Assembly (NCBI GenBank): GCA_009781175.1
Contig: WQYQ01000019.1
Location: 1-64,000, forward strand
From: Betaproteobacteria bacterium
GTDB lineage: Bacteria; Pseudomonadota; Gammaproteobacteria; Burkholderiales; Rhodocyclaceae
DNA: 64,000 nucleotides
Direction: 5' to 3'
Positions 1 through 9,104 of this stretch are shown in pieces. Within the stretch, counting starts at the first letter, position 1, and each line of letters starts with the position of its first letter. Made by a program: the position numbers and the translations under genes. The notes under the pieces are model-generated. The model was not told the DNA's origin, ran no database searches, and worked only from the letters and a program-made list of their open reading frames with translations.

Positions 1-3000
1 CCACGCCGGCATCCATCAGCGCCTGGTATTCCACTTCCGTGTCGCTGTAGCCGGTGAGATAACGCCGGCCGGTCAGCGCGAGGATCTGGTCGCCGATGAG
101 CTGCTGCTCGGTAAAACCGTCGCCGTAGCGCTTGAGGCTGCGTTCGGGGTCACGCCCCAGTTGCACGAGGAAGTAGTCGCTGCCGATGAAGGTTTTGTAG
201 CTCGTGAAGCGCGGGTCGGTTTCGACCAGGTACTGGGCATCGGGCTGCGCGTGCAGGCTGAACAGGCCCGATTGCGGCAGCACCAGTGATGGGGCTTGGG
301 TCAGGATCGTTGCGCCGTTGGCGGTGACGGGTTGCAAGGCGCCCGGCGTGTTGCCCGTGCGGGCGGTGGCGACGCCGTTGCCATAGGGGTTGGCGCGGGC
401 GCCGACGGTGGTGTTGGTGAGCGCGCCGGCATAAACCTGCAAGGCGCCGCCCGCGCTGATGATGCCGCCGATCTGGCCGATCGCGACGGGGGCCAGGATC
501 ACCGGGGCTTGGGTAACCTGGCGTACATCGAGGCTCGGGTCTTCGTTCCAGGCGTAGGTCGATACGATGTCTTCACGCACATAGCGGTTGAGCACCGCGG
601 CGGTGTTGATGACTTGCAGCGTGCCGTATTGGCCGGCGCTGACTTCGGCGAAGGAGGCGCCGGCAAGGATCAGGTCGGTGCCGGCGGAAATCGTGCCGTA
701 GGCGTTCGTGAGCGTATCGCTGATGTTGAGGTTCATCGCGCCGCCCGAAATGATCCGCGGCGCGAATGCGCTGGGGTTGAGTTCCTTGTCCTCGTCGACG
801 GTGGTGGTGATCTGGCGCGAGCGTTCCGAAAGCTGGTTGCTCCCGGAGCCCTGAATCGGATCATATTCGCTGGCCGGATCGAAGTTGATGTTCGGATCGT
901 AACCGTCCCAGTAGCTGACGGTGAGCGTGCCGCCGGCCGTGTCCGTGCTCTGGCTGCTGTAGTAGAGCGTCGCCGGGGTGCCGTTGTCGAGGTACACGAG
1001 TTTGTGCGTGCCTTGCGCGTCCGGCGTGTCCGAGATCACATCGGCGAGCGCTATCGTCTTGGTCCACTGCTGATGGTAGTCGCCATAGCCGCCGCCACAG
1101 GCAAAGCCGTTGTAGCCGTTGCCCCATAGGTAATCGCGCGCGCAGTTGTAGTATTTCTCGCGCTTGGTCAGGGTTTCGGTGGTGACCGAGGTGGTTTCGG
1201 TGGCGATGACCGGGGTTTCACGCGTGTTGCTCAGTGTCAGCGCGCTCAGGTAGAGGTCGCCGCGCGCTTCGATGAGCGCCGAATCGTTGATGATCGCGCC
1301 GGTGTGGTCGATCAGGGTGCCGCTGGCATCGGTTGCGCTGCTTGCGGCGATGGCGATGTCGCCGAGGCTGTAGAGGGTCGCGCCGTCGCGGTTGACGAGC
1401 GTTTGTTTGACCCACAGGTAACTGCCTTCGGTCGAGGCGATGACGGCGGCCGCGCCGGTGTTGTTCAGCGTGCCGACTTCGGTGGTGATAAAGCCGCCGA
1501 TGATCGCGCCGGTGTTGGACAGGACGTTTGCGGAGAGGCCGATTGTGTCGCCTTCGATGCGGCCGGCGTTGTCGATTGTGCCGGTGCCGTTTGCGCCGCC
1601 GGGCGTTTGCAAATAGGTGTCGCCCGCCGCGATGCGCGCGCCGGCGGTGTTGGAAATGTTGGCGGCTTCAAGCACGAGCGCGCCGGGTAGGCTCCAGTCG
1701 CTGGTGTTGGTGAAGTTGCCGGTGGTGGCGAAATCGAGCAGCCGGTTGGCGCCGAGGAGGCTCGCCGCGCTTTGCGTGAAGTCGCTTTGCAGGCGGATAT
1801 GCGCATCGCGTTGCGCGCTGAGACTGCCGTCGGCCGTGAGCTGCGCGGCGTTGAGCGTTAGATCGCGGTCGCTTGCGATGATGCCGGCGGTATTGGTGAG
1901 TACGCCGGTGTTGATGGCGATATCCGCGCTGCTGCCGGTAACGGTGGCGATGCTGCCGTGCGTGTTGTCGAGGCTGCCGGCATCGAGCGCGAGCTGGCCC
2001 GCGCTTTGGATCGCGCCCGCCATATTGTCGAGCGTGGCGGTGCTGGCGAGCGTCAAAGCGCCGTTGGTGGCGAGGATGCCGCCGTGGTTGTCGATCTGCC
2101 CGACCCGCAGCGTGAGCGCGCCGCCCGCGAAAATGCCGCCGGTCGCGCCGGCGTTGGTGTTGGTGAGCGCCTGGCCCTGGGTGTCGAGCGTGAGTGCGCC
2201 GCCCGCTTGCAGCGCGCCGGTGTCGTTGTAGAGGGCGTGCGTTGTGGCGTTCAGCGTGTCGTTCGCGGCGATGATGCCCGCAGCGCTGTTGTCCAGGGTG
2301 GCGGCGGAAAGCGCGACTTCGCCGCCCGCGATGGCGCCGCTGCGGTTGCTCAGGTTACCCGTGGCGAGCGTGAGCAGGTCGGCGGCGAGCAACAGCCCGC
2401 CGTCGTTGTTCAGCGTTCGGCCCTGGGTATCGAGCGCGAGGTTCGCCGCGCTTTGAATCACGCCTTGGGTATTGTCGAGCGCCTGGGTGTTGAGCGTGGC
2501 GCCGGTTGCGCCACTGATCAGCCCGCCACGGTTGCTGCTCGTGCCGCTTTGCAGGGTGAGGCTTCCCGCGATGGCGGCGAGGGTGCCGCCGTCGTTCGTG
2601 AGTGCTCCGCTGCGCAGATCGAGCGCTTGCGCGCCGACCGCGATTCCGTTGGTGTTGTCAATCAGCTGCGTGGCGCTGAGTTGCAGGCGTGCGTTGGAAA
2701 GCAGCGTGCCGCCTTGATTGAGGAGCGCGCTGGCCGAGAGTGTCATGTCGCCGGCGGCCAGCCATTCGCCCGCGGTGTTTGCGATTTGTCCCTGCGCTGT
2801 GGCGGTGAATAGGCCGCCGGCTGCCGCATACATGCCGTTGCCGTTCAGATCGCCATTGCTGGCGCTCAGCTTGAGATCGCTCGCGGCGATGAGTTCGCCG
2901 CCGGTAAATGCGAGCGTGCCCGCTTGCAGCGTGAGTGCGCCGAGCGCTTGCCACTCGCCCGCAACGTTTGTGATTTGCCCCTGTGCCGTGGCGGTGAATA

Positions 3001-4429
3001 GGCCGCCGGCTGTCGCGCGCATGCCGTTGCCGCTCAGATCGCCGTTGCTGGCGATCAGCTTGAGATCGCTCGCGGCGACGAGTTCGCTGCCGGTAAATTC
3101 GAGCGCGCCTGCTTGCAGTGTGAGTGCGCCGAGCGCTTGCCATTCGCCCGCTTGGTCGGTGATCTTGGTGGCCTGAGCTTGCACCGCGCCCGCGCTGGCG
3201 ATGGTGCCGCGGTTTTCGAGCTCGCCCGCGCTGGTCAGCGTCAGTGTGTCGGCACTGCGCTGAACGATGCTGCCGCTGTTGGCGATGCTGCCGGCGCTGA
3301 GCGCTACGTGTCCTTGCGCATCGAGTTCGCCTTGCTGTGCGAGTTGCCCGCCGGCGCCGATACGCACCGCGCCTTCAGCCACGGTTTGGCCCGTCAGCGT
3401 GGCATTGCCGGCCGCGTCGATGGCGATGTCCTGCTTGGCGTAGCTGTCCTTGAGCGTCAGATCGCCGTTGGCCGTGAGGATCAGGTTTCCTTGCAGCGCG
3501 GCGATGCGTCCGGTGCTGTTGACGCCCAGACCTTGTTCGGTGGCGATCATGTAGATTTGATTGGCATACATGCCGCCGAGATTTTTGATGTCGATCGCGA
3601 AGCGCGGCGCGGCGTCGGAGCCGGACTGCGGGGTGTTCTGCAAGCTGGCGTAGAGGACTTGGTTGGCCCCGGCCAAGGCGTTGAGGTTCTGCGCCCAGAC
3701 TTCGCCTTCGAGCACGAGGCCGCGCGCGATCAAGTCGAGCTGTTCGATGTTACTGGCGTTGAGCCCGCTGGCGCCGACGGTGATTTGCCCACGGTTGACA
3801 TCGAAGCCTGTGAGCGAGCCGTTCGGGCCGAATTGCGGCGTGCCGGTGGTGAGCGTGCCGCGTCCGGTGTTGATGAACCCGCAGCCGTCGCACAGGATGC
3901 CGTTCGGGTTGGCGATCACGATGTCGGCGCGCTGGCCCGCGACTTCGAGCGTGCCACGCAGTTCGGACGCGTTGCGCGATACGACTTCGTTGAGGATGAT
4001 GCGCGCGGGCGTCGGCCCGAGCTGCGGATTGGCGCCGATCCAGCCGCCGAGCTGGGTTTGGGTGGTCGTCGAGCTGTTGTTGAGGATCAGGCCGTTATTG
4101 TTGACGTTGAACTGATCGTATTGATTGCGCGACACGCCGGCGGCCGAAGGCGGTGCGATATGCGCGATCGGTACGCCGTTTTGTGCCGCGTCGAGCAGCG
4201 TGCGCTGGCCGGCCGGGGCGTTGGGGCTCGGTGTGATCGGCAAATTTTGGGCCCACACGCTCGCCATACTCAGCGCAAGAGCCGCGCCGGCGAGCAATCC
4301 GCGCGGCGCTTTCCTGCGGCGGGGCTTTTCTCCGCGCGCGGCGCCGCAAATCGCGGACGCCGTTTCGGGGATAGCCATGAGTGCGCCGCGGGAGCGGTTG
4401 AAGACGAGGCGATGGCATTGACGGTTCAT
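1..4429 (-). CDS. TpsA: filamentous haemagglutinin-like secreted exoprotein (C-terminus beyond window)
   Basis: Large surface or secreted adhesin of a two-partner secretion system. It begins at 4429 with an extended signal-peptide region (MNRQCHRLVFNR...), then a hydrophobic stretch ending in VWAQN. The TPS haemagglutination domain follows, with the hallmark NPNGI and a CDGCGF loop near residues 170-185. The middle is built of haemagglutinin-type beta-helix repeats rich in N, G, A and L. The last residues in the window (QILALTGRR, then YQALMDAGV) match the conserved segment that follows the repeats in HecA/FhaB-like proteins, so the open frame of at least 1,476 codons continues off the left edge. 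It lies 54 bp downstream of its transporter gene, so the pair is likely one operon. The cargo's target, adhesion or contact-dependent toxicity, cannot be decided because the C-terminus is missing. Confidence 0.93.
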   Translation of the reverse strand, partial: MNRQCHRLVFNRSRGALMAIPETASAICGAARGEKPRRRKAPRGLLAGAALALSMASVWAQNLPITPSPNAPAGQRTLLDAAQNGVPIAHIAPPSAAGVSRNQYDQFNVNNNGLILNNSSTTTQTQLGGWIGANPQLGPTPARIILNEVVSRNASELRGTLEVAGQRADIVIANPNGILCDGCGFINTGRGTLTTGTPQFGPNGSLTGFDVNRGQITVGASGLNASNIEQLDLIARGLVLEGEVWAQNLNALAGANQVLYASLQNTPQSGSDAAPRFAIDIKNLGGMYANQIYMIATEQGLGVNSTGRIAALQGNLILTANGDLTLKDSYAKQDIAIDAAGNATLTGQTVAEGAVRIGAGGQLAQQGELDAQGHVALSAGSIANSGSIVQRSADTLTLTSAGELENRGTIASAGAVQAQATKITDQAGEWQALGALTLQAGALEFTGSELVAASDLKLIASNGDLSGNGMRATAGGLFTATAQGQITNVAGEWQALGALTLQAGTLAFTGGELIAASDLKLSASNGDLNGNGMYAAAGGLFTATAQGQIANTAGEWLAAGDMTLSASALLNQGGTLLSNARLQLSATQLIDNTNGIAVGAQALDLRSGALTNDGGTLAAIAGSLTLQSGTSSNRGGLISGATGATLNTQALDNTQGVIQSAANLALDTQGRTLNNDGGLLLAADLLTLATGNLSNRSGAIAGGEVALSAATLDNSAAGIIAANDTLNATTHALYNDTGALQAGGALTLDTQGQALTNTNAGATGGIFAGGALTLRVGQIDNHGGILATNGALTLASTATLDNMAGAIQSAGQLALDAGSLDNTHGSIATVTGSSADIAINTGVLTNTAGIIASDRDLTLNAAQLTADGSLSAQRDAHIRLQSDFTQSAASLLGANRLLDFATTGNFTNTSDWSLPGALVLEAANISNTAGARIAAGDTYLQTPGGANGTGTIDNAGRIEGDTIGLSANVLSNTGAIIGGFITTEVGTLNNTGAAAVIASTEGSYLWVKQTLVNRDGATLYSLGDIAIAASSATDASGTLIDHTGAIINDSALIEARGDLYLSALTLSNTRETPVIATETTSVTTETLTKREKYYNCARDYLWGNGYNGFACGGGYGDYHQQWTKTIALADVISDTPDAQGTHKLVYLDNGTPATLYYSSQSTDTAGGTLTVSYWDGYDPNINFDPASEYDPIQGSGSNQLSERSRQITTTVDEDKELNPSAFAPRIISGGAMNLNISDTLTNAYGTISAGTDLILAGASFAEVSAGQYGTLQVINTAAVLNRYVREDIVSTYAWNEDPSLDVRQVTQAPVILAPVAIGQIGGIISAGGALQVYAGALTNTTVGARANPYGNGVATARTGNTPGALQPVTANGATILTQAPSLVLPQSGLFSLHAQPDAQYLVETDPRFTSYKTFIGSDYFLVQLGRDPERSLKRYGDGFTEQQLIGDQILALTGRRYLTGYSDTEVEYQALMDAGV
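2761..3200 (-). repeat. In-frame 189-bp tandem repeat inside tpsA
   Basis: Near-identical units start at about 2761, 2950 and 3139 (the third partial), a 189-bp period that keeps the reading frame and encodes 63 residues per unit. The units are much more alike than the surrounding degenerate beta-helix repeats, suggesting recent duplication inside the adhesin. Confidence 0.8.
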
Positions 4430-4483
4430 AACGGATCGGACCTTGTTCGTATCGTTGGTGTCGAAGCGGCGTGAAGCCCGGCT

Positions 4484-6274
4484 TCAGAAGGCGTAAGTCG
4501 CGGCGAGATAAGGGTTCCAGCGCTGGGTTTTGAAGTTGTCCGGCTTGGCGAGCGGGGTGGCGAGCGCAATGTCGAACTGGAGCGATTTCCACTGCGCTCG
4601 GGTGCCGATAACCATGCCGGCAAGCTTGTTGCCGACGAGGTATTGGGCGCTTGGCCCCCACACGCGGCCGATGTCGGCGCCGAGGTACGCCGAACAATCG
4701 ATCCCGGCGACCTGCGGCAAAGGCGTGGCGAGTTCGTTGCGGACGAAGTAGCCGCTTTCGGCGAGCAGAACGTTGTCGCCATCGAAACCGCGCACGCTCG
4801 CACGGCCGCCGATCGAGAATTGGTCGACCGAGCTTGTCGCGTCGCTCGTTTGCTGGCCGCGCAGAATGGCCGAGTAGCGCCAGGGTATCTGAGCGACGCG
4901 GAAGCTTTGGTTAAAGCTCGCGCTGAACGTCCAGATGCGCGGGCGCAGGGTGATGCCGCCCGCGCCGTCGGTGGGCAGATCGTCCTGCGCACGGAACCAG
5001 TCCGCGCCACGCCGGTAGCCGAGTTCGTATTCGAGACCGCCGTTACCGATGAGATGCTTGCCGTTTACGCCCGCTTCGATATTCGTGGTGCGGCGGCGCT
5101 GCACGATGAGCTCTACGTCGTCGAGGTAGCTGTGCGCGCGGCGTGTCGACAAGGCCGCATAGAAGCCGAGCTTGGATGATGCGCTGCGCCAGGCGGTGTA
5201 TTGCCAGCGTCCTTCGGCGGTGTCGCTGTCGCCGCTTGAAAGAAAGCGCACGGTTGTGCCTTGAACATATTGCGCAAAGCGGTTGTGGCTGGCTGAAATG
5301 CTGAATGTGCTGTAGCCGAAGGGAATGCTGTAAGCAAGCGAGGCGCTTTGGCTGCGGTGGCTCGCATTGGGCCGTTCGGCATTCGTGTTGCCGGAAATGT
5401 TGAAAACATCGTTGAGGCCGAGCGGGTTGTCGAATGCGCCGTAAGCGGAAAGTACCGTGCGGCCGACGTTCATCGAGCCGGAATTATCGAGCGTGATGCC
5501 GCCGCGCAGGCGCTCGCGCAAGCTGGCAGCGCGCCGTTCGATCAGGACTACGCTGGTATCCGGCTCGGCGCCAGGCTCTATCCGCGTTGCAACCTCCTGG
5601 CTCGGCAGGCGTTTCATTTGCTCGACGCCTTGTTCGAGATCGCGAATATTGAGTAGTGCGCCGGAATGCGTCGGGAATGCGTTCCACCATGTGCCCCAGG
5701 CTGCGTCGGGCTTGGCGTCTTGGCCCGGTTCGACCATGCGCAGCGCGGCGATGCGGCCGGTGTGCAGAACCACCCGCAGCGTGCCGTCTTTCAAATTCTG
5801 CGCGGGCAGGCTGACGCGTGTGGTGGCGTAGCCTTGCGTAATCAGCGCTTCGTCGAGGGCCGCGGCGATCTGCCGCACGCCCTGAACGCCGACGCACTGA
5901 TCGGAAAACGGTGCAAACGATGCGTGCAGCCAGGCGAAGCGCCAGGCGTCGGGCCCCTCGATGAGCAAGTCGCTGATCAAGAAGCAGGGCGATTCGGCGG
6001 GCAGTTGGGTGTTGGCCGTAAGCGGTGCGGCTGGATGCAGCTCGTCCGCTTTGGGCTCGATGCTTTGCTGCTGCTCGCGCGTGCGCTCTTCCTGGCGGCG
6101 CAGACCTTCCTGGGCGGCTTGTTCGAGGTTTTGGACTTGCGCGAGAACGCTTGGGCTGTTGCTTAACGCCAGCGCGAGCAAGACGCCGAGCCGGATTGGA
6201 TAGACGCGGGAGATTCGCTCAATGCATATCTTGAAATTTGCGCGCGCTATGGCATGGAGAAACAGAGGTTTCAT
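4484..6274 (-). CDS. TpsB: FhaC/ShlB-type two-partner secretion transporter
   Basis: Outer-membrane Omp85-superfamily pore that exports the neighbouring TpsA. The 596-residue protein has an N-terminal signal peptide ending near SVLAQ, a Q/E-rich linker (EERTREQQQ), a POTRA domain at about residues 75-160 (starting CFLISDLLIEG), and a C-terminal barrel. The barrel carries the family L6 motif VRGF (SVRGFDGDN) and ends in phenylalanine, as barrel proteins usually do. Length is normal for the family. It is the first gene of a tpsB-tpsA operon and is preceded by an AT-rich, promoter-like stretch. Confidence 0.94.
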   Translation of the reverse strand: MKPLFLHAIARANFKICIERISRVYPIRLGVLLALALSNSPSVLAQVQNLEQAAQEGLRRQEERTREQQQSIEPKADELHPAAPLTANTQLPAESPCFLISDLLIEGPDAWRFAWLHASFAPFSDQCVGVQGVRQIAAALDEALITQGYATTRVSLPAQNLKDGTLRVVLHTGRIAALRMVEPGQDAKPDAAWGTWWNAFPTHSGALLNIRDLEQGVEQMKRLPSQEVATRIEPGAEPDTSVVLIERRAASLRERLRGGITLDNSGSMNVGRTVLSAYGAFDNPLGLNDVFNISGNTNAERPNASHRSQSASLAYSIPFGYSTFSISASHNRFAQYVQGTTVRFLSSGDSDTAEGRWQYTAWRSASSKLGFYAALSTRRAHSYLDDVELIVQRRRTTNIEAGVNGKHLIGNGGLEYELGYRRGADWFRAQDDLPTDGAGGITLRPRIWTFSASFNQSFRVAQIPWRYSAILRGQQTSDATSSVDQFSIGGRASVRGFDGDNVLLAESGYFVRNELATPLPQVAGIDCSAYLGADIGRVWGPSAQYLVGNKLAGMVIGTRAQWKSLQFDIALATPLAKPDNFKTQRWNPYLAATYAF

Positions 6275-6440
6275 TAAAAGCGAATCCGCGTGTTGATTGG
6301 ACCTCGCTTTTTAATGTTTCTCCGGCTTTGCTATGTGTAATTATTTATCTATACGTTTGGTTTATTTATCATTTTTAACAAATAAATAGATTTTTAACTT
6401 CTCTTTATACGGGGATTCCCCTATACTGCAAGCCTGTTCG
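6275..6440. promoter_or_regulatory. AT-rich intergenic control region upstream of tpsB
   Basis: About 130 bp (6300-6430) is strikingly AT-rich against a GC-rich background. It contains several TTTATT and TTTTTAAC runs, and on the plus strand a TATACT hexamer at 6422-6427. It is the likely promoter region of the minus-strand tps operon and may also start a short plus-strand transcript that ends at the hairpin at 6511-6536. No specific operator is recognised. Confidence 0.5.
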
Positions 6441-6510
6441 GAATTGCTTGGCATAGTCAATTTTGAACGGACTCCCCCAGCCCCAACGCAAAAACAAAAA
6501 CTCCCCTCAC

Positions 6511-6536
6511 ATGGCGACGCAAGTCGCCATTTTTTT
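6511..6536 (+). terminator. Rho-independent terminator with no obvious upstream gene
   Basis: Perfect 8-bp stem ATGGCGAC / GTCGCCAT with a GCAA tetraloop, followed by six T residues. On the plus strand there is no convincing protein gene between tpsB and this hairpin, so it may end a small RNA starting near 6434. It could also shield the downstream flavin reductase gene from read-through. Confidence 0.7.
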
Positions 6537-6619
6537 GTGATGCCCGCCGCCGGATTGCGGCATCCTGAATTGGGCGGCGCGGGTAAAATCGGGCGGGTTC
6601 AACCTTCAAGGCAGCCGAA

Positions 6620-7195
6620 ATGTCGTATTTCCGTCCGCTTGCGCTCGAACACGCGAGCCGCTTGATCAATCATGGTCCAACGCTGCTTGTGACGAGCGCA
6701 TTCGGCGCGCGCCGCAACGTCATGGCGGCCGCGTGGTCGATGCCGGTCGAATTCACGCCGCCGCGCATTGCCATCGTCATCGACAAACGCACTCTCACGC
6801 GCGAGCTGATGACCGCGAGTGGCGCCTTTGGAATTTGCCTGCCCGGCAGCGCGGCGGTGAATCTGACCTATGCGGTCGGCAGCGTCAGCGGGCGCGAGCA
6901 GGATAAGTTCGAGCGTTACGGCATCGCGTCGATTACCAGCCCGATGCTCGGCGTGCCCTTGATTGAAACGGATTGCGCGGCCTGGATGGAATGCCGGCTG
7001 ATCCGCGAACCGCACACCGAGGAAGCCTACGATACCTGCTTCGGCGAAGTTCTCGCGGCTGCTGCCGATACGCGCGTGTTCGCCGACGGCCGCTGGCGGT
7101 TTGACGATTCGAACACCGAACTGCACACGATTCACCACCTTGGCGGCGGCAGTTTCGTGCGCTCATCAAATCCGATCTCGGCCGAGCCTTTGTAA
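6620..7195 (+). CDS. Flavin reductase-like, FMN-binding family protein
   Basis: A 191-residue single-domain protein of the flavin-reductase-like split-barrel family, which binds FMN and often moves electrons from NAD(P)H or acts as a flavoredoxin. The typical opening is visible: a conserved PTLLVTSAFGARRNVMAAAW segment, then PPRIAIVIDKRTLTRE, and GAFGICLPG. Length fits the family. It is monocistronic, with an AAGGC-type ribosome site before the start. The physiological partner cannot be inferred from the neighbours. Confidence 0.88.
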   Translation: MSYFRPLALEHASRLINHGPTLLVTSAFGARRNVMAAAWSMPVEFTPPRIAIVIDKRTLTRELMTASGAFGICLPGSAAVNLTYAVGSVSGREQDKFERYGIASITSPMLGVPLIETDCAAWMECRLIREPHTEEAYDTCFGEVLAAAADTRVFADGRWRFDDSNTELHTIHHLGGGSFVRSSNPISAEPL

Positions 7196-7252
7196 TTCAG
7201 GGTGTAGGTTGGGGGCCATTATTCCCAGGGGCCACCCCAGAGGTCGGAATTA

Positions 7253-7654
7253 TCAGGCGGTCTTGACCTCGTTAAGCAGTTCGGGGTGACGGTCCAGCAC
7301 CTTGAGCAGTTTCACCAAAGCCAGCGGTGGCTTGGTCTTGCCGTTCTCGTAGCGCGAGAAAGCATTGATGCCGCCGCCGAAAATTTCGGCGGCCTCGCGT
7401 TGTCCGAGGTCGAGCTTCTTGCGCACATTGACGATAAAGGCGGGGTCAACGATGGCCGCGTTAACTTGTTTGGAAAAAGCATTCATTTCTTTCATGATGC
7501 GATTCGACTCCGCCGCATCATGAACAGACTCAGCACAAGCGGGGCAAAAATCGCCTGTCACAGCCGTGATGATGGTGGTCTCACCCTTATAGGTGTAAGG
7601 CATGTCGCGGGTATCATGGATCAGTTCCGCCGCTCCGCAAACAGGACATTTCAT
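7253..7654 (-). CDS. mqsA: MqsA antitoxin
   Basis: Antitoxin and autorepressor of the MqsRA type II toxin-antitoxin module. The N-terminus has the zinc-binding CPVCG and CPAC pairs that bind the toxin. The C-terminus is an XRE-type helix-turn-helix (REAAEIFGGGINAFSRYENGK), closely matching E. coli MqsA, ending LDRHPELLNEV. I chose the second ATG (7654) because an AAGGAG site lies 8 bases before it. The first ATG (7660) has only 2 bases of spacing and would add two residues. The gene follows mqsR with almost no gap, so the two are translationally coupled, toxin first, as usual for this family. Confidence 0.95.
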   Translation of the reverse strand: MKCPVCGAAELIHDTRDMPYTYKGETTIITAVTGDFCPACAESVHDAAESNRIMKEMNAFSKQVNAAIVDPAFIVNVRKKLDLGQREAAEIFGGGINAFSRYENGKTKPPLALVKLLKVLDRHPELLNEVKTA

Positions 7655-7656
7655 GT

Positions 7657-7953
7657 TCATAGCTCCTTGAAGGACACGATCAGCACGTCATCGATGACCG
7701 TCAACTTCAGGTACACGTCGCCCGCCCGTGTGCTGGGGCGGTATACGTCTTGCCATACCGTGTGATCGGCGTGGGTGGTCATGCTCTTGTAAAAATCCGC
7801 TGGTGTGAGTGCCATTACCACGTTCAGCATATCGGGAAACTCAAGCCCTAACTTGTTTGCACCAGCCAGAGCCACGTAAGTGGTACGCGCCTTGCCTGCC
7901 TCCACCAAGACTTTGACAACGGGCAGTTTGTAATGAGGTATTCGTTTCTCCAT
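7657..7953 (-). CDS. mqsR: MqsR mRNA interferase toxin
   Basis: RelE-fold ribonuclease of 98 residues that cleaves mRNA mainly at GCU in known homologues. The start MEKRIPHYKL, the central FYKSMTTHADHTVWQDVYRP and the end DVLIVSFKEL match E. coli MqsR almost residue for residue, including the Lys, Gln, Tyr and Lys residues of the active centre. The gene looks intact and is paired with an intact MqsA. Its promoter carries an MqsA-type palindrome just upstream of the start. No Shine-Dalgarno sequence is evident before the ATG. Confidence 0.96.
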   Translation of the reverse strand: MEKRIPHYKLPVVKVLVEAGKARTTYVALAGANKLGLEFPDMLNVVMALTPADFYKSMTTHADHTVWQDVYRPSTRAGDVYLKLTVIDDVLIVSFKEL

Positions 7954-7963
7954 AGGACCAATC

Positions 7964-7989
7964 TAACCTATTTGGTTATAATTGGCAAG
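7964..7989 (-). promoter_or_regulatory. mqsRA promoter and operator
   Basis: On the minus strand, TTGCCA, a 17-base spacer and TAGATT form a promoter whose start would fall at or next to the mqsR ATG, giving an almost leaderless mRNA. The palindrome TAACC-TATTT-GGTTA (7964-7978) overlaps the spacer and -10, and resembles the AACCT/AGGTT operator known for MqsA. Autorepression is the natural reading. Confidence 0.65.
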
Positions 7990-8035
7990 TTGGTTAGAGG
8001 TGGGATTTTCGGCGGTTCCGGCTTACCCCGGCTTT

Positions 8036-8158
8036 TGACCACGAGTCGAGTGCAAGCTCCGCCATTGATGGCGGGGTCAGCGAGACAAGCGTTATCGGCG
8101 CCGAAGGCGCCTCCAATTTGTGGCGGGGAAGCCCCAACTTTCAAGTTGGGGTGACTCA
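8036..8158 (-). repeat. Dispersed palindromic repeat, copy A
   Basis: A 123-bp element containing the palindromes GGCGCCGAAGGCGCC and CCCCAACTTTCAAGTTGGGG. An inverted, diverged copy lies at 9105-9219 (79-bp core with about 68 identities). A 58-bp piece matches 62617-62674 with three mismatches. The motif CCGCCATnaATGGCGG followed by ACTCGTGGTCAAA recurs at 39771-39812. Confidence 0.8.
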
Positions 8159-8177
8159 CTTCCGGGGCGGCCCTTTC

Positions 8178-9059
8178 CTACAACGGGCTGGGAGCAAGCG
8201 CGATTATCGCGATCGCGACGATCGCAAGCGCGATCGCGGCGCGGTTGATCCAGGAAAGCCGTTCGCCGAAACCGATTGCTCCGACCAAAGTACCGAGCGC
8301 CACGACGCCGATGTTCATGCTCGCGAACACGACCGCCGGCTGGCCGGGCAGCGCGCGGTGGGCGGACACATAAAAAATGATATTGCCGAAGTTAAGCGCA
8401 CCGAGCAGCAGGCCGGCCGCAAGGTTGCGCAGGTTCAAGCGTGCCGTGCCGCGCCAGGCGCGCAGAGCCTGCCAAACCGCCATGCCGATGAACGCGAGTG
8501 CGAAACTGATTTGAAGCGAGGCCGCGAACGGCGTGCCGGCCGCGGCGATCTGCTTGAGCATCACGTCGACCGCGGCGAAACCGGCCCATACCGTGAGCAG
8601 CGCCGGCAGCGCGCCGCCGCTTTCCTCGGTCCGCTCGCCGCCGGGGCGCGCCAGGATGCCGAGCACCGCGAGCAGGCCGAGCGCGATCCCGCTGAGTTTG
8701 AGTGCGCCCGCGCGCTCGCCGAACACAAAGAAGGCCGCGAGCAGCGAGAGCAGCAGCGAAAGCCGCTGCGCGATATCGGTCCGCACGATGCCGGCGCGCC
8801 GCACACTCGCCGCCAGCACGAGGAACAGCGAGGGCAGCACGGCCGCCAGCCCGAGCAGTGCGAACCACGGCGCGCCCGGCTGCGTGAGGCTCGTCAGCGG
8901 CGGCCGCAGCAGCAGTGCGCAGAGCACGGCGGCGGCAAGGTAGTTCCAAGTGATCGCCTGGGCGACGTCGACAGCGCGCCGGCGCGCGATTTTGAGTAGG
9001 ATGGAGACGAGCACGCTGCAAACAGCGCTGAGCAGGACGAAGAGCATTGGGCCGCGCAA
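8178..9059 (-). CDS. EamA/DMT-family transporter
   Basis: Integral inner-membrane protein of 293 residues with about ten hydrophobic segments arranged as two EamA halves, typical of drug/metabolite transporters. The first half begins LSAVCSVLVSILLKIARR, and the second half ends in three strongly hydrophobic helices. Substrate unknown. The gene stands alone between two inverted copies of a dispersed repeat (8036-8158 and 9105-9219), which may mean that repeat and gene moved or were rearranged together. Confidence 0.85.
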   Translation of the reverse strand: MRGPMLFVLLSAVCSVLVSILLKIARRRAVDVAQAITWNYLAAAVLCALLLRPPLTSLTQPGAPWFALLGLAAVLPSLFLVLAASVRRAGIVRTDIAQRLSLLLSLLAAFFVFGERAGALKLSGIALGLLAVLGILARPGGERTEESGGALPALLTVWAGFAAVDVMLKQIAAAGTPFAASLQISFALAFIGMAVWQALRAWRGTARLNLRNLAAGLLLGALNFGNIIFYVSAHRALPGQPAVVFASMNIGVVALGTLVGAIGFGERLSWINRAAIALAIVAIAIIALAPSPL

Positions 9060-9104
9060 AGTTTCTATTGTGCCGCAAGGCTTGGAACCAGCGCCGTGAA
9101 TCGC

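Noticed and set aside
6444-6665. 73-codon plus-strand frame over the terminator at 6511-6536
   Set aside because: It runs through a strong terminator hairpin and into the flavin reductase start in another frame.
7968-8159. Small minus-strand frame reading MSHPNLKVGASPPQIGG
   Set aside because: It is only the dispersed repeat read as protein; other copies of the repeat give the same words without gene context, apart from the one inside the sigma factor.
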